Of a stretch of 64,000 nt of DNA, positions 45,231 through 54,457 are shown piece by piece. Location: assembly GCF_001543245.1 (NCBI RefSeq), contig NZ_CP014163.1:682001-746000 (forward strand). The letters run 5' to 3'. The translations under genes and the position numbers were made by a program. Under the pieces are notes generated by a model. That model saw only the letters and a list, made by a program, of their open reading frames with translations, ran no database searches and was not told the origin of the DNA. Numbering within the stretch: the stretch's first letter is position 1; each line of letters begins with the position of its first letter. Source of the DNA: Aerococcus urinaehominis. Its GTDB lineage: Bacteria; Bacillota; Bacilli; Lactobacillales; Aerococcaceae.

Positions 45231-45989
45231 GTGTTTTTTCAATAAATTGAGGACTGCCGTTAGGTCTGCCAGATCAATTTGGCCGGGCGCCGAAGCCTGG
45301 CCCAAGCTGGCAAAACTAGCAGCTGAACCAAAGAGGTGACCGGCTAAGCGACTGACCAGACCCAGGTCCCCCATAGCCATGGTAATCAAGGCCTTATCTA
45401 CCGTTTGGCTGGCCTGGTAAGTGGCATTTAAAAGGGCTAGAACATCCCCAGGTGTTTGCGGCATCACCGCTAATTTACAAATAACCGCCGCCGTTTGCGC
45501 CATAGCTAGCAACCGATCCACCATCTCAACCTGGTCGGGTGTCTGGTGGAAGTCATGGTTGGATAGGACAACCTGGACCCCTGCTTGGTGGGCCAGACTG
45601 ATTAAATCTTGGTCTAAATGAGCTAATTGTTGGTACTCAATGTCGACGGCCTGGCAGGCACCTGTTTGGATGACATGGGAGATGATAGCTTGGTAATCAC
45701 CAGGAGTTAAGGGGAACTGGCCACCCTCTGCTTGGCTGCGTAAGGTTACCAAGAGGGGCTGACGCAGGCGCTCGGCCAAATCCCAGATTAATTCCTTAAC
45801 TGACTCCCTGTCACTAGCCTGGTCATAATAATCTAACCGCCACTCAACAAGGCCACATTCAGTCTGGTTAATACGTCTGGCCTGGCTTAAGATATCTGAC
45901 CGTGTGCTACCAACAATCGGTACAATGGTCACTGGCTTTCTGGCATCAAGCTTAAATTTTTTAGGCTGGTTATTAACTAAGTCGCTCAT
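45228..45989 (-). CDS. aroD: 3-dehydroquinate dehydratase, type I
   Basis: Third shikimate-pathway step. 253-residue class I enzyme. The Schiff-base lysine is in AAVICKLAVMPQ (K172) and the catalytic histidine in VVLSNHDFHQTP (H145). CGLVEWRLDYYD and VTLRSQAEGGQFPLT are also typical. AGGAGG precedes the ATG. It starts nine bases after aroE, forming an aroE-aroD pair. Confidence 0.95.
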   Translation of the reverse strand: MSDLVNNQPKKFKLDARKPVTIVPIVGSTRSDILSQARRINQTECGLVEWRLDYYDQASDRESVKELIWDLAERLRQPLLVTLRSQAEGGQFPLTPGDYQAIISHVIQTGACQAVDIEYQQLAHLDQDLISLAHQAGVQVVLSNHDFHQTPDQVEMVDRLLAMAQTAAVICKLAVMPQTPGDVLALLNATYQASQTVDKALITMAMGDLGLVSRLAGHLFGSAASFASLGQASAPGQIDLADLTAVLNLLKKH

Positions 45990-45998
45990 TTTAGCCTC

Positions 45999-46880
45999 CT
46001 AGATATTTTCTTCAACAAAGAGCAAGTCACGGATATAGTCAACTGGCATATCGTGACCAGTAAATAATTTAAAGGCAGCTGCGCCCTGGTAGAGCATCAT
46101 GCCTAGCCCATTATAAGCCTGGGTCATCCCATTTTCCCTGGCAAAACGTAAAAAGGCTGTCTCCTGTGGCTTATAAACTACGTCGGCTACAACTAGGTCA
46201 GGACGGAAAATCGTGGCATCATCACTAATTTTTTGGTCAATGAGGTCACCCATGCCCAAGCTAGTGGCCTCAATAAAAATATCAGAAGCAGCTATTGCCT
46301 CTTTAAGGGCCCCGGCTTGTTCTAGCGGGGTTAATGTTGCTTGGCAAGCCGTCTGCTGGTTAATCTTATCCACTGTGGCCAAGCCGTTTTCAAAAAAGCT
46401 ATCCTGGCGGTTAAGTATTTTAATTTCTTTAGCACCGTCTAGGGCCACTTGGATAGCAATGGCTGTTCCGGCACCACCAGCACCAGTAATGGTCAGGGTC
46501 TTATCTTTAATCCCGACACCTTCTCTAGCCAAAGCCTCAACCATGCCTTCACCATCAGTAATATGACCAGTCAAGTGACCATCTTGGTTGACCACAGTAT
46601 TCACTGCACCCACCAAGCGGGCTGCAGGGGTCAGTTCATCTAATAGAGGTAGAACAGCTGTTTTGTTGGGCATGGAAATATTAGAACCACGGATGCCGAG
46701 GTCACGAATGGCCTGAACAGCACCAGCCAAATTAGTCTGGTTGACATCAAAAACCAGATAAGCATATGGTAAACCCAGTTTAGCAAAGGCTTCATTATGC
46801 ATGGTAGGTGATAGGGAGTGGCGGATTGGGTCCGCTAACAGACTAATTAAATAAGTTTTGGCATCAATACGTTCAGGCAT
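45999..46880 (-). CDS. aroE: Shikimate dehydrogenase (NADP+)
   Basis: 293 residues. Substrate-binding [16 protein letters not shown], catalytic lysine in [18 protein letters not shown], Asp in [20 protein letters not shown], and nucleotide motif [21 protein letters not shown]. Some Lactobacillales carry paralogues acting on quinate, but the aroD neighbour supports shikimate. AGAGGAAG precedes the ATG. Confidence 0.94.
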   Translation of the reverse strand: MPERIDAKTYLISLLADPIRHSLSPTMHNEAFAKLGLPYAYLVFDVNQTNLAGAVQAIRDLGIRGSNISMPNKTAVLPLLDELTPAARLVGAVNTVVNQDGHLTGHITDGEGMVEALAREGVGIKDKTLTITGAGGAGTAIAIQVALDGAKEIKILNRQDSFFENGLATVDKINQQTACQATLTPLEQAGALKEAIAASDIFIEATSLGMGDLIDQKISDDATIFRPDLVVADVVYKPQETAFLRFARENGMTQAYNGLGMMLYQGAAAFKLFTGHDMPVDYIRDLLFVEENI

Positions 46881-46908
46881 GATCTTCCTCTTTTCTAGTA
46901 GTTAGGTT

Positions 46909-47460
46909 CTATTCCTCAGTTTCTTCCGTAAAACGCTCCGACAACTCTGCTTCAAATTCCTCTAAGGGCTTTACCTTTACAAAGGAGTCTGGGCGAAAGC
47001 GAGGCTGGTAGTCAGCTGGAAATTCAGCCAGCTCGGCTGCCGAAAATAAATATTTTTCTCTTTCCTGGGGGCTCAGGGTGTTGAAATAGGCCATGGGAAT
47101 CATATCATCCGTCAAACGATTATTGCTAAGTCGCTTGATGAAATGCGGAATATTATTCAAATCATTATAATAGGCAAAATATAACTCACTGCGGCGCTGG
47201 TCCACTGGCGTTGAAGCATAGGCCACCAGTAGGTTTAATAGGGCTTGTTGCTCCAAGAGATTGCGCTGGGCAAAGCCTTCATAAGTGGTCCGCAGCATAT
47301 AGGGTTGGTCGATTGACACTTCGGCCAGTTTGGCATCATCATCATAAATCTTTAAGACACCATGACCCTCCCCCTTACTATCTGGTCCCTTATGAGAAAT
47401 GTAATAGTTATCAATAAAATGCAAGTTCTTGAGCTTGACATAAAGTTCATCAGTACGCAC
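46909..47460 (-). CDS. Conserved hypothetical protein upstream of aroE
   Basis: 183 residues from a GTG at 47460, chosen because GGAGG lies seven bases upstream. A longer frame from ATG at 47499 has AGGGGA and is possible. No signal peptide or membrane segment. It is acidic at the C-terminus (EEFEAELSERFTEETEE). Segments such as YISHKGPDSKGEGHGVLKIYDDDAKLAEVSIDQPYML and FAYYNDLNNIPHFIKRLSNNR are not recognised as any family. It lies 28 bases before aroE on the same strand. Confidence 0.65.
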   Translation of the reverse strand: MRTDELYVKLKNLHFIDNYYISHKGPDSKGEGHGVLKIYDDDAKLAEVSIDQPYMLRTTYEGFAQRNLLEQQALLNLLVAYASTPVDQRRSELYFAYYNDLNNIPHFIKRLSNNRLTDDMIPMAYFNTLSPQEREKYLFSAAELAEFPADYQPRFRPDSFVKVKPLEEFEAELSERFTEETEE

Positions 47461-47690
47461 GTTGTGACCTCCAGTTTGTCTGCTTAGACTAATTCTCATC
47501 TCGGTCCCCTGGCTAGAAATACAGGTTGGTCCCCAACCAACCAAGCACGTGTCTCTCATATTATACCATCCAGGATGTCGTTTTGTAGACTAGATTACCA
47601 GGTCCCAAGTGATTTTGTTGATATTTAGCCTATTTAGGACTATAATACTTAACTGATCAAACTTGCAATTTGAGAAAGAGGTATATATTT

Positions 47691-48668
47691 ATGTCTAAAG
47701 ATTATGAAGTATTACTTTATTACAAGTATGTTCCTATCGAAAACGCTGAGGAATTCGCGGCCCAAGAGCTGGCATTCTGTAAATCAATCGGCCTAAAGGG
47801 ACGGATTCTAATTGCTGACGAAGGTATCAACGGTACCGTATCTGGTCCAAAAAGTGTGACTAAGAAATATATGGACCACATGCACAGCATGGACAAGTTT
47901 AGCGATCTCTGGTTCAAAATTAATGAAGCTGATGATTTCGCCCACAAAAAAATGTTTGTCCGCTACCGGCCAGAAATTGTTTCCCTCAAGCTAGAAGAAG
48001 ACCTAGATCCTAACCAAATCACTGGTAACCACCTGTCACCAGCCGAATTTAGAGAAGCCATGAAGGACGAAGATACTGTTATTATTGATACCCGTAATGA
48101 TTATGAATATGAGCTTGGTCACTTTGAAGGGGCCATCAATCCTGACATCAAAGCCTTCCGTGACCTGCCACAATGGTTACAAGAAAATAAAGATAAATTT
48201 ATGGACAAAAAGGTACTGGTTTACTGTACCGGTGGTGTGCGTTGTGAGAAATTATCTGGCTACATGGTGCGTGAAGGTATGGGTAAAGAAATTGGCCAAT
48301 TATACGGTGGTATTGAAAACTATGGCCAAGATGAAGCAACCCGCGGTGATATGTGGGAAGGCAAGATGTATGTTTTTGATGAGCGGATTTCAGTAGATAT
48401 CAACCATGTTGATCCAAGCATTGTTGGTCGTGACTGGTTTGATGGCACGCCATGTGAGCGTTACGTTAATTGTGGTAATCCAGAATGTAACCGCCAAATC
48501 CTATGCTCTGAAGAAAACCAAGAAAAATATCTAGGTGGTTGCTCCCATGAATGTCGCGTCCACCCACGCAACCGCTACATTGAAGCCAAGGGGTGGTCAC
48601 AAGCAGAAGTCGCTGAGCGTCTAGCTGCTATCGGCGAAAGTTTGCCAGAATCAGCTGCAACTAACTAA
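47691..48668 (+). CDS. trhO: tRNA uridine(34) hydroxylase TrhO (rhodanese-like)
   Basis: 325 residues. The N-terminal acylphosphatase-like domain (about 1-95, [19 protein letters not shown]) precedes a rhodanese domain (about 115-225). The active-site cysteine loop is [11 protein letters not shown] (C179). The Cys-rich C-terminus ([28 protein letters not shown]) suggests metal binding. This matches YbfQ/YceA proteins, which make 5-hydroxyuridine at the tRNA wobble position. The ATG at 47691 has AAAGAGG upstream. Confidence 0.92.
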   Translation: MSKDYEVLLYYKYVPIENAEEFAAQELAFCKSIGLKGRILIADEGINGTVSGPKSVTKKYMDHMHSMDKFSDLWFKINEADDFAHKKMFVRYRPEIVSLKLEEDLDPNQITGNHLSPAEFREAMKDEDTVIIDTRNDYEYELGHFEGAINPDIKAFRDLPQWLQENKDKFMDKKVLVYCTGGVRCEKLSGYMVREGMGKEIGQLYGGIENYGQDEATRGDMWEGKMYVFDERISVDINHVDPSIVGRDWFDGTPCERYVNCGNPECNRQILCSEENQEKYLGGCSHECRVHPRNRYIEAKGWSQAEVAERLAAIGESLPESAATN

Positions 48669-48714
48669 TTAAGCATATCATCTGCATACTCGTACTTTTA
48701 AAATCTGGGCATTG

Positions 48715-48742
48715 ATGAAATATCGTCAGTGCCCTTTTTGTC
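48715..48742 (+). terminator. Terminator after trhO
   Basis: GGGCATTGATG pairs with CGTCAGTGCCC, allowing a mismatch, followed by TTTTTG. Confidence 0.75.
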
Positions 48743-48857
48743 GTTGATTGCCGACAGCGGTAAATATTTTTACTTAAAACTTGCCTTTAATTTACTTTTA
48801 GCTACAATTTAATTAGTTAAAGTGCCCGCCTAGCTATAGGTAATTAAGGAGGACCCG

Positions 48858-50063
48858 ATGAAGACTTATTTCCCCCAAGAAAATTGGGAAGATTTTGCTT
48901 ACCAACGGCTGAACCAGTTGATTACAGACTACCAGCAAGATCCCCAGGCCCCACTGGCTGAGCAAAATTATGTGGTATTTGATTTTGACAACACAAGTGC
49001 GATTAATGATATTGAAGACCATCTGATGATGTATATGCTGGACCACTTGAGCTATAAATTAACACCGGCCGAGTTCGCTGCTATCCTAAGAAGTTGGCCC
49101 CAACTTGATGACTACCACCATCCGCTCATTAAGGGCCAGGACCAAGTGACCCTAGCCAACCTGATTGATGATATTTTAGATAGCTACCAAGTTGTTTACG
49201 ATACCTATATCATCAAGGATGAGGCCAGTCTTGATCAAGTCAAGGCCGGTCCCCACTACCAGACCTTTGCTGCTAAACTCCGGCTTTTTTACAACTTAGT
49301 CAATGGTCAGCTTAACCGCCAACCAGGACAAGCCTGGCCTAATTACTGGTTTGCGGGATTTAGCCGCGAAGAGTTTCGCCACTTGGGCCAGGCAGCCATT
49401 CAGGCAGGTTTGGCCAGTAAAGTTTCTAACCGGATCTTGGTTAGCCATCCAGACTTACCTGGTAAAACCGACCAAGTCAAGGCTTCCTTTGAATCTGGCT
49501 TACGTTTTCCCAATGAATTAGCAAATCTCTACCAAGCCTTTCAGGACCATGGCATTGCGACCTATATTGTCTCAGCCAGCCCCTATGACCTGGTGCGGGT
49601 GGCAGCAGATCATCCCAACTACCAGGTGCCAGCCCAGCAGACAATTGGTATGTCCTACCAGCTAGATGACCAGGACCGAATTGTTGCCTGCATGGACAAA
49701 GACGCACCAATCACTAAGGGACCAGGTAAAACCCAAGCCATTAGAGACCAAATCATGCCCCACCACCAGGGCAAGCAGCCACTAGCCCTCTTTGGTGACT
49801 CTATGGGAGACTACCATATGATGACTGCCCTTGACCAAGTTAAGCTCAATGTTATCTTCAATCGTTACCAAGATAATGCGACTCAGGATTTAATCCAAGC
49901 GGCCATCGACCAATATGGTCAAGACCAGGCCCGTTTTGTGGTGCAAGGACGAGATGAAAATGCCGGTTGCTTGCGAGCTAGCCAGGCCACTATCCCTCTA
50001 GGTCATCACCAGTCCGTACTGAAAGCGGCAGATTTTAAAGCAGAGCGGTCATTAAGTGAATAA
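48858..50063 (+). CDS. HAD-superfamily phosphatase (PchP-like)
   Basis: 401 residues, without signal peptide. HAD motif I VVFDFDNTSAINDIED, motif II TYIVSASPYDLVR, motif III lysine in APITKGPGKTQAI and motif IV LALFGDSMGDYHMM are all intact. A large alpha-helical insertion (about 60-200) follows motif I, as in phosphoserine/phosphorylcholine-type phosphatases. The substrate is not known. AAGGAGG precedes the ATG. Monocistronic. Confidence 0.82.
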   Translation: MKTYFPQENWEDFAYQRLNQLITDYQQDPQAPLAEQNYVVFDFDNTSAINDIEDHLMMYMLDHLSYKLTPAEFAAILRSWPQLDDYHHPLIKGQDQVTLANLIDDILDSYQVVYDTYIIKDEASLDQVKAGPHYQTFAAKLRLFYNLVNGQLNRQPGQAWPNYWFAGFSREEFRHLGQAAIQAGLASKVSNRILVSHPDLPGKTDQVKASFESGLRFPNELANLYQAFQDHGIATYIVSASPYDLVRVAADHPNYQVPAQQTIGMSYQLDDQDRIVACMDKDAPITKGPGKTQAIRDQIMPHHQGKQPLALFGDSMGDYHMMTALDQVKLNVIFNRYQDNATQDLIQAAIDQYGQDQARFVVQGRDENAGCLRASQATIPLGHHQSVLKAADFKAERSLSE

Positions 50064-50069
50064 AGTGCT

Positions 50070-50105
50070 AAGGAATCTAGGTTTTGAGCCTAGATTCTTT
50101 TTTGC
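50070..50105 (+). terminator. Terminator after the HAD phosphatase gene
   Basis: Perfect 9-bp stem GAATCTAGG / CCTAGATTC followed by TTTTTT. Confidence 0.88.
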
Positions 50106-50154
50106 TTTAATATCTAAAATCTGCTTATGTATTGGCTAAGTTAAAAAATGGCAT

Positions 50155-50192
50155 AGAAAAACCATCCCAGCCACTTAGACATGGGATGGTCT
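50155..50192 (-). terminator. Hairpin with minus-strand T run, left edge of the repeat region
   Basis: Perfect 9-bp stem ACCATCCCA / TGGGATGGT followed on the minus strand by TTTTTCTATG. It is the last signal on the strand that reads through the 73-bp repeats from the PTS gene. Confidence 0.7.
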
Positions 50193-50194
50193 AA

Positions 50195-50285
50195 TTGCAA
50201 GCAGTTCAGAGCGCTTTTTAGTTGGGTTCGATCTGGCCTGCGTTTTCCAAAATCTAGCCTAGACAACTTTTCTCTCACTCTGTTT
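50195..50285. repeat. Modular palindromic element, copy F left fragment
   Basis: It contains GTTCAGAGCGCTTTTTAGTTGGGTTCG, the junction of two modules of this family, then a decayed arm ending CTCTCACTCTG. No complete palindrome remains. Confidence 0.55.
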
Positions 50286-50308
50286 TTCTTTATATTTGGC
50301 GAGAGTAG

Positions 50309-50797
50309 TTGTTGGGACTAGTATCAAGTAGCTTAACACCACCACCACTTGAGTTACTTCAGAAATGAAATTACTTGAGATTAGCTGGTGAGCTCGGGTC
50401 CAAATAGCTTAACTCCACCACTTGAGCTATTTCAGAAATACAATTACTTGAGATTAGCTGGTGAGCTCGTCCCCAAGTAGCTTAACTCCGCCACTTAAGC
50501 TACTTCAGAAATACAATTAATTGAGATTAGCTGGTGAGCTCGTCCCCAAGTAGCTTAACTCCGCCACTTAAGCTACTTCAGAAATACAATTAATTGAGAT
50601 TAGCTGGTGAGCTCGTCCCCAAGTAGCTTAACTCCGCCACTTAAGCTACTTCAGAAATACAATTAATTGAGATTAGCTGGTGAGCTCGTCCCCAAGTAGC
50701 TTAACTCCGCCACTTAAGCTACTTCAGAAATACAATTAATTGAGATTAGCTGGTGAGCTCGGGTCCAAGTAGCTTAACTCCGCCACTTAAGCTATTC
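50309..50797. repeat. 73-bp tandem repeat (minisatellite), about 6.5 copies
   Basis: The string TTAGCTGGTGAGCTCG recurs at 50381, 50454, 50527, 50600, 50673 and 50746, exactly 73 bases apart. The four units from 50454 to 50745 are identical as read here; the outer copies are diverged. Each unit holds an 11-bp inverted repeat AAGTAGCTTAA / TTAAGCTACTT around CTCCGCCAC, and a CAATTAATTG palindrome. 73 is not a multiple of three and there is no open frame. Confidence 0.93.
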
Positions 50798-50845
50798 TCT
50801 AGTGCACAATTCTAGCTGTTGCCCGCCTAACAGTCAAAATAAAAG

Positions 50846-51055
50846 ATCCTGGGGCATAAGTCCCAGGATCTCATTATTATACGTGTATTATCAATATAGT
50901 CGGGGTCGAAAAAGCTGAACTGGCTGTCACTTCAAAAATTAGTCTCAATAGCTTGTAGCTATTGGCCTCATTCCTTCCAGTGATTCATTCCTGAGCGCCA
51001 AGTCTCGCACCCTTTTATTTAGTCGGGTTCGGTCTGGCAGACCTCACACCCTTTA
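50846..51055 (-). repeat. Modular palindromic element, copy F right part (chimeric plus minimal module)
   Basis: It contains the hairpin GATCCTGGGGCATAAGTCCCAGGATC, with TTTTATTTT on the minus side. A full-length module (50901-51012) has outer arms that no longer match (GAAAAAGC against GCCAAGTC), and a minimal module (51021-51051) consists of GGGTTC, a GGTCT/AGACC hairpin and TCACACCC. The T-rich end supplies the stop codon of the PTS gene. Confidence 0.75.
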
Positions 51056-52189
51056 TTTAGTTCTGGTGATTTCTGCTATGTCATGGTCCGCTAATTCATG
51101 GTATGGCGTCAACATCACGATGGCAAAGGCAATGCCCCCTGCAATGGCCATTTCAATCAGAACGTTAACCATATTAGCAATTGAACCGTCCGGGCTAATA
51201 AAGGCTGGCAGGGCAGCTAGGCCCGGATTAACAAAGGCATAGGCATAGACCTTGGCAATACCAGCATACAAGCCACCAGCCAAGCCCCCGGAAATTGCAG
51301 CCACCATCACATTTCTCATGGGGATGGCCACGCCATACAAACCAGGCTGGGATACACCCAAGGCAGCCGTAATTGTAGCTGACAGGGTATATTGCCGGTA
51401 GCTTCCAGAATTGGTCTTAATGACTACAGCTAGCACTGCTGCCGCTAGGGCAATATTTGAGGCCATCATACCCGGGATAAAAAAGGTATCCGGTTGACCA
51501 GCTGCTAAGGACTGCATCACGACCGGGAAGAGAGAGTAGTGGGCACCGGTCATCACGACAAAGATGCCGAAGCCGCCCAAGAGGGTTGGCACCAACCAGG
51601 CCGCCTTAGTCGAGAAGAAGTTGATGACCCAAAGGAGGGCACCCGCCCCTAATTCACCAATTGGACCCAGAATTGTTAAGGCTAAAATCGCCATGGTGGC
51701 GAGGGTCAGCATGGGCGCAAAAACGCCTTCTACTAGGTCTGGGATAATTTTATGCCAGAAGCGCTCAATATATTGTTGGGCCCAGACAATGACGATAATG
51801 GGAATCACGCTGGATGGATAATGGCCTGGTGGCAGGGGAACACCGAAGAAATCCGCGGTGCCGCCATATTGCTGTAAGTTGGCCACAATATCCGGATGCA
51901 ATAGGAACATCGCCACACAGGCCGCCAAGACCTGGCTGGTATTAAAGACCCGAGCTGCTGAAAAAGCTAAGAGAATTGGCAAAAAGTAAAAGACCGCTGA
52001 AGAAATCGTGTTGAGGATAATATACTCCGCACGCCCCTCTTGGATGATGCCCAGGCTGTGCAAGATAATGGTTATCCCTTGCAGAATACCGGCTGCCGAT
52101 AGGGCTACCAGGTTGGGTGCAAAAATTTCTTTCAGGGCATCTAAAATCCGATTAATCACAGATTTAGACCCTGTCTGTGTTTGATTCAT
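51053..52189 (-). CDS. PTS EIIC domain protein without EIIA or EIIB
   Basis: 378-residue membrane protein related to the glucose/beta-glucoside superfamily EIIC (VINRILDALKEIFAPNLVALSAAGILQG; a GAHYSLFPVVMQSLAAG segment). The active-site loop is ITAALGVSQPGLYGVAIPMR; family members normally have GITEPAIYGV, so the conserved Glu is replaced by Gln. No EIIB cysteine domain, EIIA, hydrolase or regulator is adjacent. It could use IIA/IIB encoded elsewhere or act as a non-PTS permease. The ATG at 52189 has AAGGAG seven bases upstream. The stop codon lies inside a palindromic repeat. Confidence 0.8.
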   Translation of the reverse strand: MNQTQTGSKSVINRILDALKEIFAPNLVALSAAGILQGITIILHSLGIIQEGRAEYIILNTISSAVFYFLPILLAFSAARVFNTSQVLAACVAMFLLHPDIVANLQQYGGTADFFGVPLPPGHYPSSVIPIIVIVWAQQYIERFWHKIIPDLVEGVFAPMLTLATMAILALTILGPIGELGAGALLWVINFFSTKAAWLVPTLLGGFGIFVVMTGAHYSLFPVVMQSLAAGQPDTFFIPGMMASNIALAAAVLAVVIKTNSGSYRQYTLSATITAALGVSQPGLYGVAIPMRNVMVAAISGGLAGGLYAGIAKVYAYAFVNPGLAALPAFISPDGSIANMVNVLIEMAIAGGIAFAIVMLTPYHELADHDIAEITRTK

Positions 52190-52326
52190 ATCATATCTCC
52201 TTTTCATTTTTTGTTTTCCCCATTTCTTTTTACCATGACCTGGTAGACTTTACAAGTCAACCAGTAAAATTTGCTTGGAAAATATGCTATACTTGACCTA
52301 TTATTCCCGGACTAAAGGAGTTAACT

Positions 52327-53139
52327 ATGTCTCGTCAACAATTAAAACATGCCCAGCGAATTGTCGTTAAAATTGGGACAGCCTCATTAATTGATGCTGA
52401 TAAAAAAATTAACTACCGGCGCATTGACCGTCTCGCCTATACCCTATCCAGCCTGATCCAAGATGGCAAGGAGGTCCTCTTGGTTTCATCTGGAGCCATG
52501 GGAGTGGGAGCGGCCGAACTCGGACTAGCCCAACGTCCAAAAGCCATCCCTGACCAACAAGCGGTGGCTGCCGTTGGTCAAGTCGCCCTCATGAACCTCT
52601 ACAGCCGCTTTTTCTGGCATTATAACCAGCGGGTCGCCCAGATTTTGATGACCCGGGATGTGATTGATTTTCCAGAGAGCCTCAACAACCTGAAAAATAA
52701 CCTCAAGGCCCTCTTAGACCAAAGCATCCTGCCCGTCATCAACGAAAATGATGCCGTTGCCATTGATGAATTGGACCACCACATCAAATTTGGAGATAAT
52801 GATACCCTATCCGCTATCGTAGCTGAAATTATTCAAGCTGATCTGCTTATTTTATTAACCGATGTAGATGGTTTCTACACCAGCAACCCCAACACCGATC
52901 CCCAGGCCAGCAAATTAGATGTGGTCAGCCAGATTGATGACCAGGTGCTGGCTATGGCTGGTGAAGCTGGCACGGCCTTCTCAACAGGCGGCATGCGGAC
53001 CAAGCTACTAGCCGCTGACCGCCTGTTAAAAATCGGCAGTCAAATGGTCATTATGGATTCTTATGACCCTAACGATATTTTTGCCCTACTGGAGGGTGAA
53101 AATATCGGTACCGTATTTTCTACTAGTAAAGGAGATTAA
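52327..53139 (+). CDS. proB: Glutamate 5-kinase
   Basis: First proline-synthesis step. 270-residue amino-acid-kinase fold: RIVVKIGTASL (nucleotide lysine), VSSGAMGVGAAELGL, NENDAVAIDEL, FGDNDTLSAIVAEII and LLTDVDGFYTSNP. The C-terminal PUA domain of E. coli-type ProB is absent, as in other short Lactobacillales forms. AAAGGAG precedes the ATG. It ends two bases before proA, whose ribosome site lies in the last proB codons. Confidence 0.96.
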   Translation: MSRQQLKHAQRIVVKIGTASLIDADKKINYRRIDRLAYTLSSLIQDGKEVLLVSSGAMGVGAAELGLAQRPKAIPDQQAVAAVGQVALMNLYSRFFWHYNQRVAQILMTRDVIDFPESLNNLKNNLKALLDQSILPVINENDAVAIDELDHHIKFGDNDTLSAIVAEIIQADLLILLTDVDGFYTSNPNTDPQASKLDVVSQIDDQVLAMAGEAGTAFSTGGMRTKLLAADRLLKIGSQMVIMDSYDPNDIFALLEGENIGTVFSTSKGD

Positions 53140-53141
53140 CC

Positions 53142-54398
53142 ATGATTAACAAAGCAGAACTATTGGCTATGGGCCAGGCTGCCAAACTTGCTAGCCGGAC
53201 CCTACGCCGCTTATCCAGCCAGGAAAAGAACCAAGCGCTAGTTGCTATGGCCAACTACCTACGCCAAGAAACAGCCAATATTTTGGCTGCTAATGCCTTA
53301 GATACTGAAGATGCCCAGGCAGCTGGTCGGCCGCAAAGTTTTATTGACCGGATGGTTTTATCCGACCAAGCCATTGAAGCCATGGCTGATGGCCTCGAGC
53401 AAATGGCTGATTTAGCTGATCCCATCGGGCGTGTAGATGATATGTGGTATAACCAAGAGGGCCTACAAATTGGCCGCCAACGGGTGCCCCTAGGCGTCGT
53501 TGGTATTATTTTTGAATCTCGTCCCAATGTTACTGCCGATGCTGCTGGCCTGTGCTTTAAAACTGGTAATGCGGTTATTCTACGGGGCGGTAAGGAAACA
53601 ATTCGGTCTAACCAAGCCATCCTTAAGGCCCTCCACCAGGGGCTAGCTGACTTTAACCTGCCGACATCAGCCATCAATTTAATCGATAACCCTGACCGTG
53701 AATTGGCCAAGGTCTTTATGCAGATGAATGAGAGTGTTGATGTCTTAATTCCTCGGGGGTCTGCCGGTTTAATCAACAATGTCATCCAAAATGCAACTGT
53801 ACCGACCATTCAAACTGGTGAGGGTAACTGCCACTTATACGTTGAAAAGTCAGCTGATTTAGATCAAGCCCTGGCAATTTTAATCAACGGCAAGACTCAG
53901 AAAGTATCGGCTTGTAATGCCATCGAAACCCTCTTAGTTGACCAGGAAATCGCCCAAAGCTTCTTGAGCCAAGCTGGCCCTGCCCTAGTAGCAGCTGGTG
54001 TCACCATCCACGGGGACAACCAGGTGCAAGCTATCATCCCTGAAGCCCAACCAGCTACTCCAGATGACTGGGCGACCGAATACCTAGCTATGGAAATCGC
54101 CATTAAGGTAGTTAGTGGCTATGATGAAGCCATTGACCATATTGAGCACTATACTACCTATCATTCTGAAACCATCGTGACCAGTGACTACCAAGTCTCA
54201 CGTGACTTCATGAAAGACCTGGATGTTGCTGTCCTTTATGTCAATGCCTCCCCTCGTTTTTCTGATGGCGAGAAATTTGGTTTTGGTGGTGAAATTGGCA
54301 TCTCTACCCAAAAACTGCATGCCAGAGGTCCAATGGGCTTGGACGCTTTAACCTCATACAAATACACCGTCTTTGGCCAAGGTCAAGTCAGACCATAA
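53142..54398 (+). CDS. proA: Glutamate-5-semialdehyde dehydrogenase (gamma-glutamyl phosphate reductase)
   Basis: 418-residue ALDH-like enzyme. VPLGVVGIIFESRPNVTADAAGLCFKTGNAVILRGGKE is diagnostic for ProA. The catalytic cysteine is in GKTQKVSACNAIETLLVD, and the C-terminal motif is FGFGGEIGISTQKLHARGPMGL. Translated with proB (AAAGGAG overlapping the proB end). proC is not in the window. Confidence 0.96.
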   Translation: MINKAELLAMGQAAKLASRTLRRLSSQEKNQALVAMANYLRQETANILAANALDTEDAQAAGRPQSFIDRMVLSDQAIEAMADGLEQMADLADPIGRVDDMWYNQEGLQIGRQRVPLGVVGIIFESRPNVTADAAGLCFKTGNAVILRGGKETIRSNQAILKALHQGLADFNLPTSAINLIDNPDRELAKVFMQMNESVDVLIPRGSAGLINNVIQNATVPTIQTGEGNCHLYVEKSADLDQALAILINGKTQKVSACNAIETLLVDQEIAQSFLSQAGPALVAAGVTIHGDNQVQAIIPEAQPATPDDWATEYLAMEIAIKVVSGYDEAIDHIEHYTTYHSETIVTSDYQVSRDFMKDLDVAVLYVNASPRFSDGEKFGFGGEIGISTQKLHARGPMGLDALTSYKYTVFGQGQVRP

Positions 54399-54400
54399 TA

Positions 54401-54436
54401 AAAAGCCGCTGTGGCACGAGTCACAGCGGCTTTTTA
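54401..54436 (+). terminator. Terminator after proBA
   Basis: Perfect 10-bp stem AGCCGCTGTG / CACAGCGGCT followed by TTTTTAC. Confidence 0.88.
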
Positions 54437-54457
54437 CATACGCTAAATTTTCAATTC

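Noticed and set aside
50309-50797. CRISPR array
   Set aside because: The units are head-to-tail with no unique spacers, 73 bp is too long for a CRISPR repeat, and no cas genes are present.
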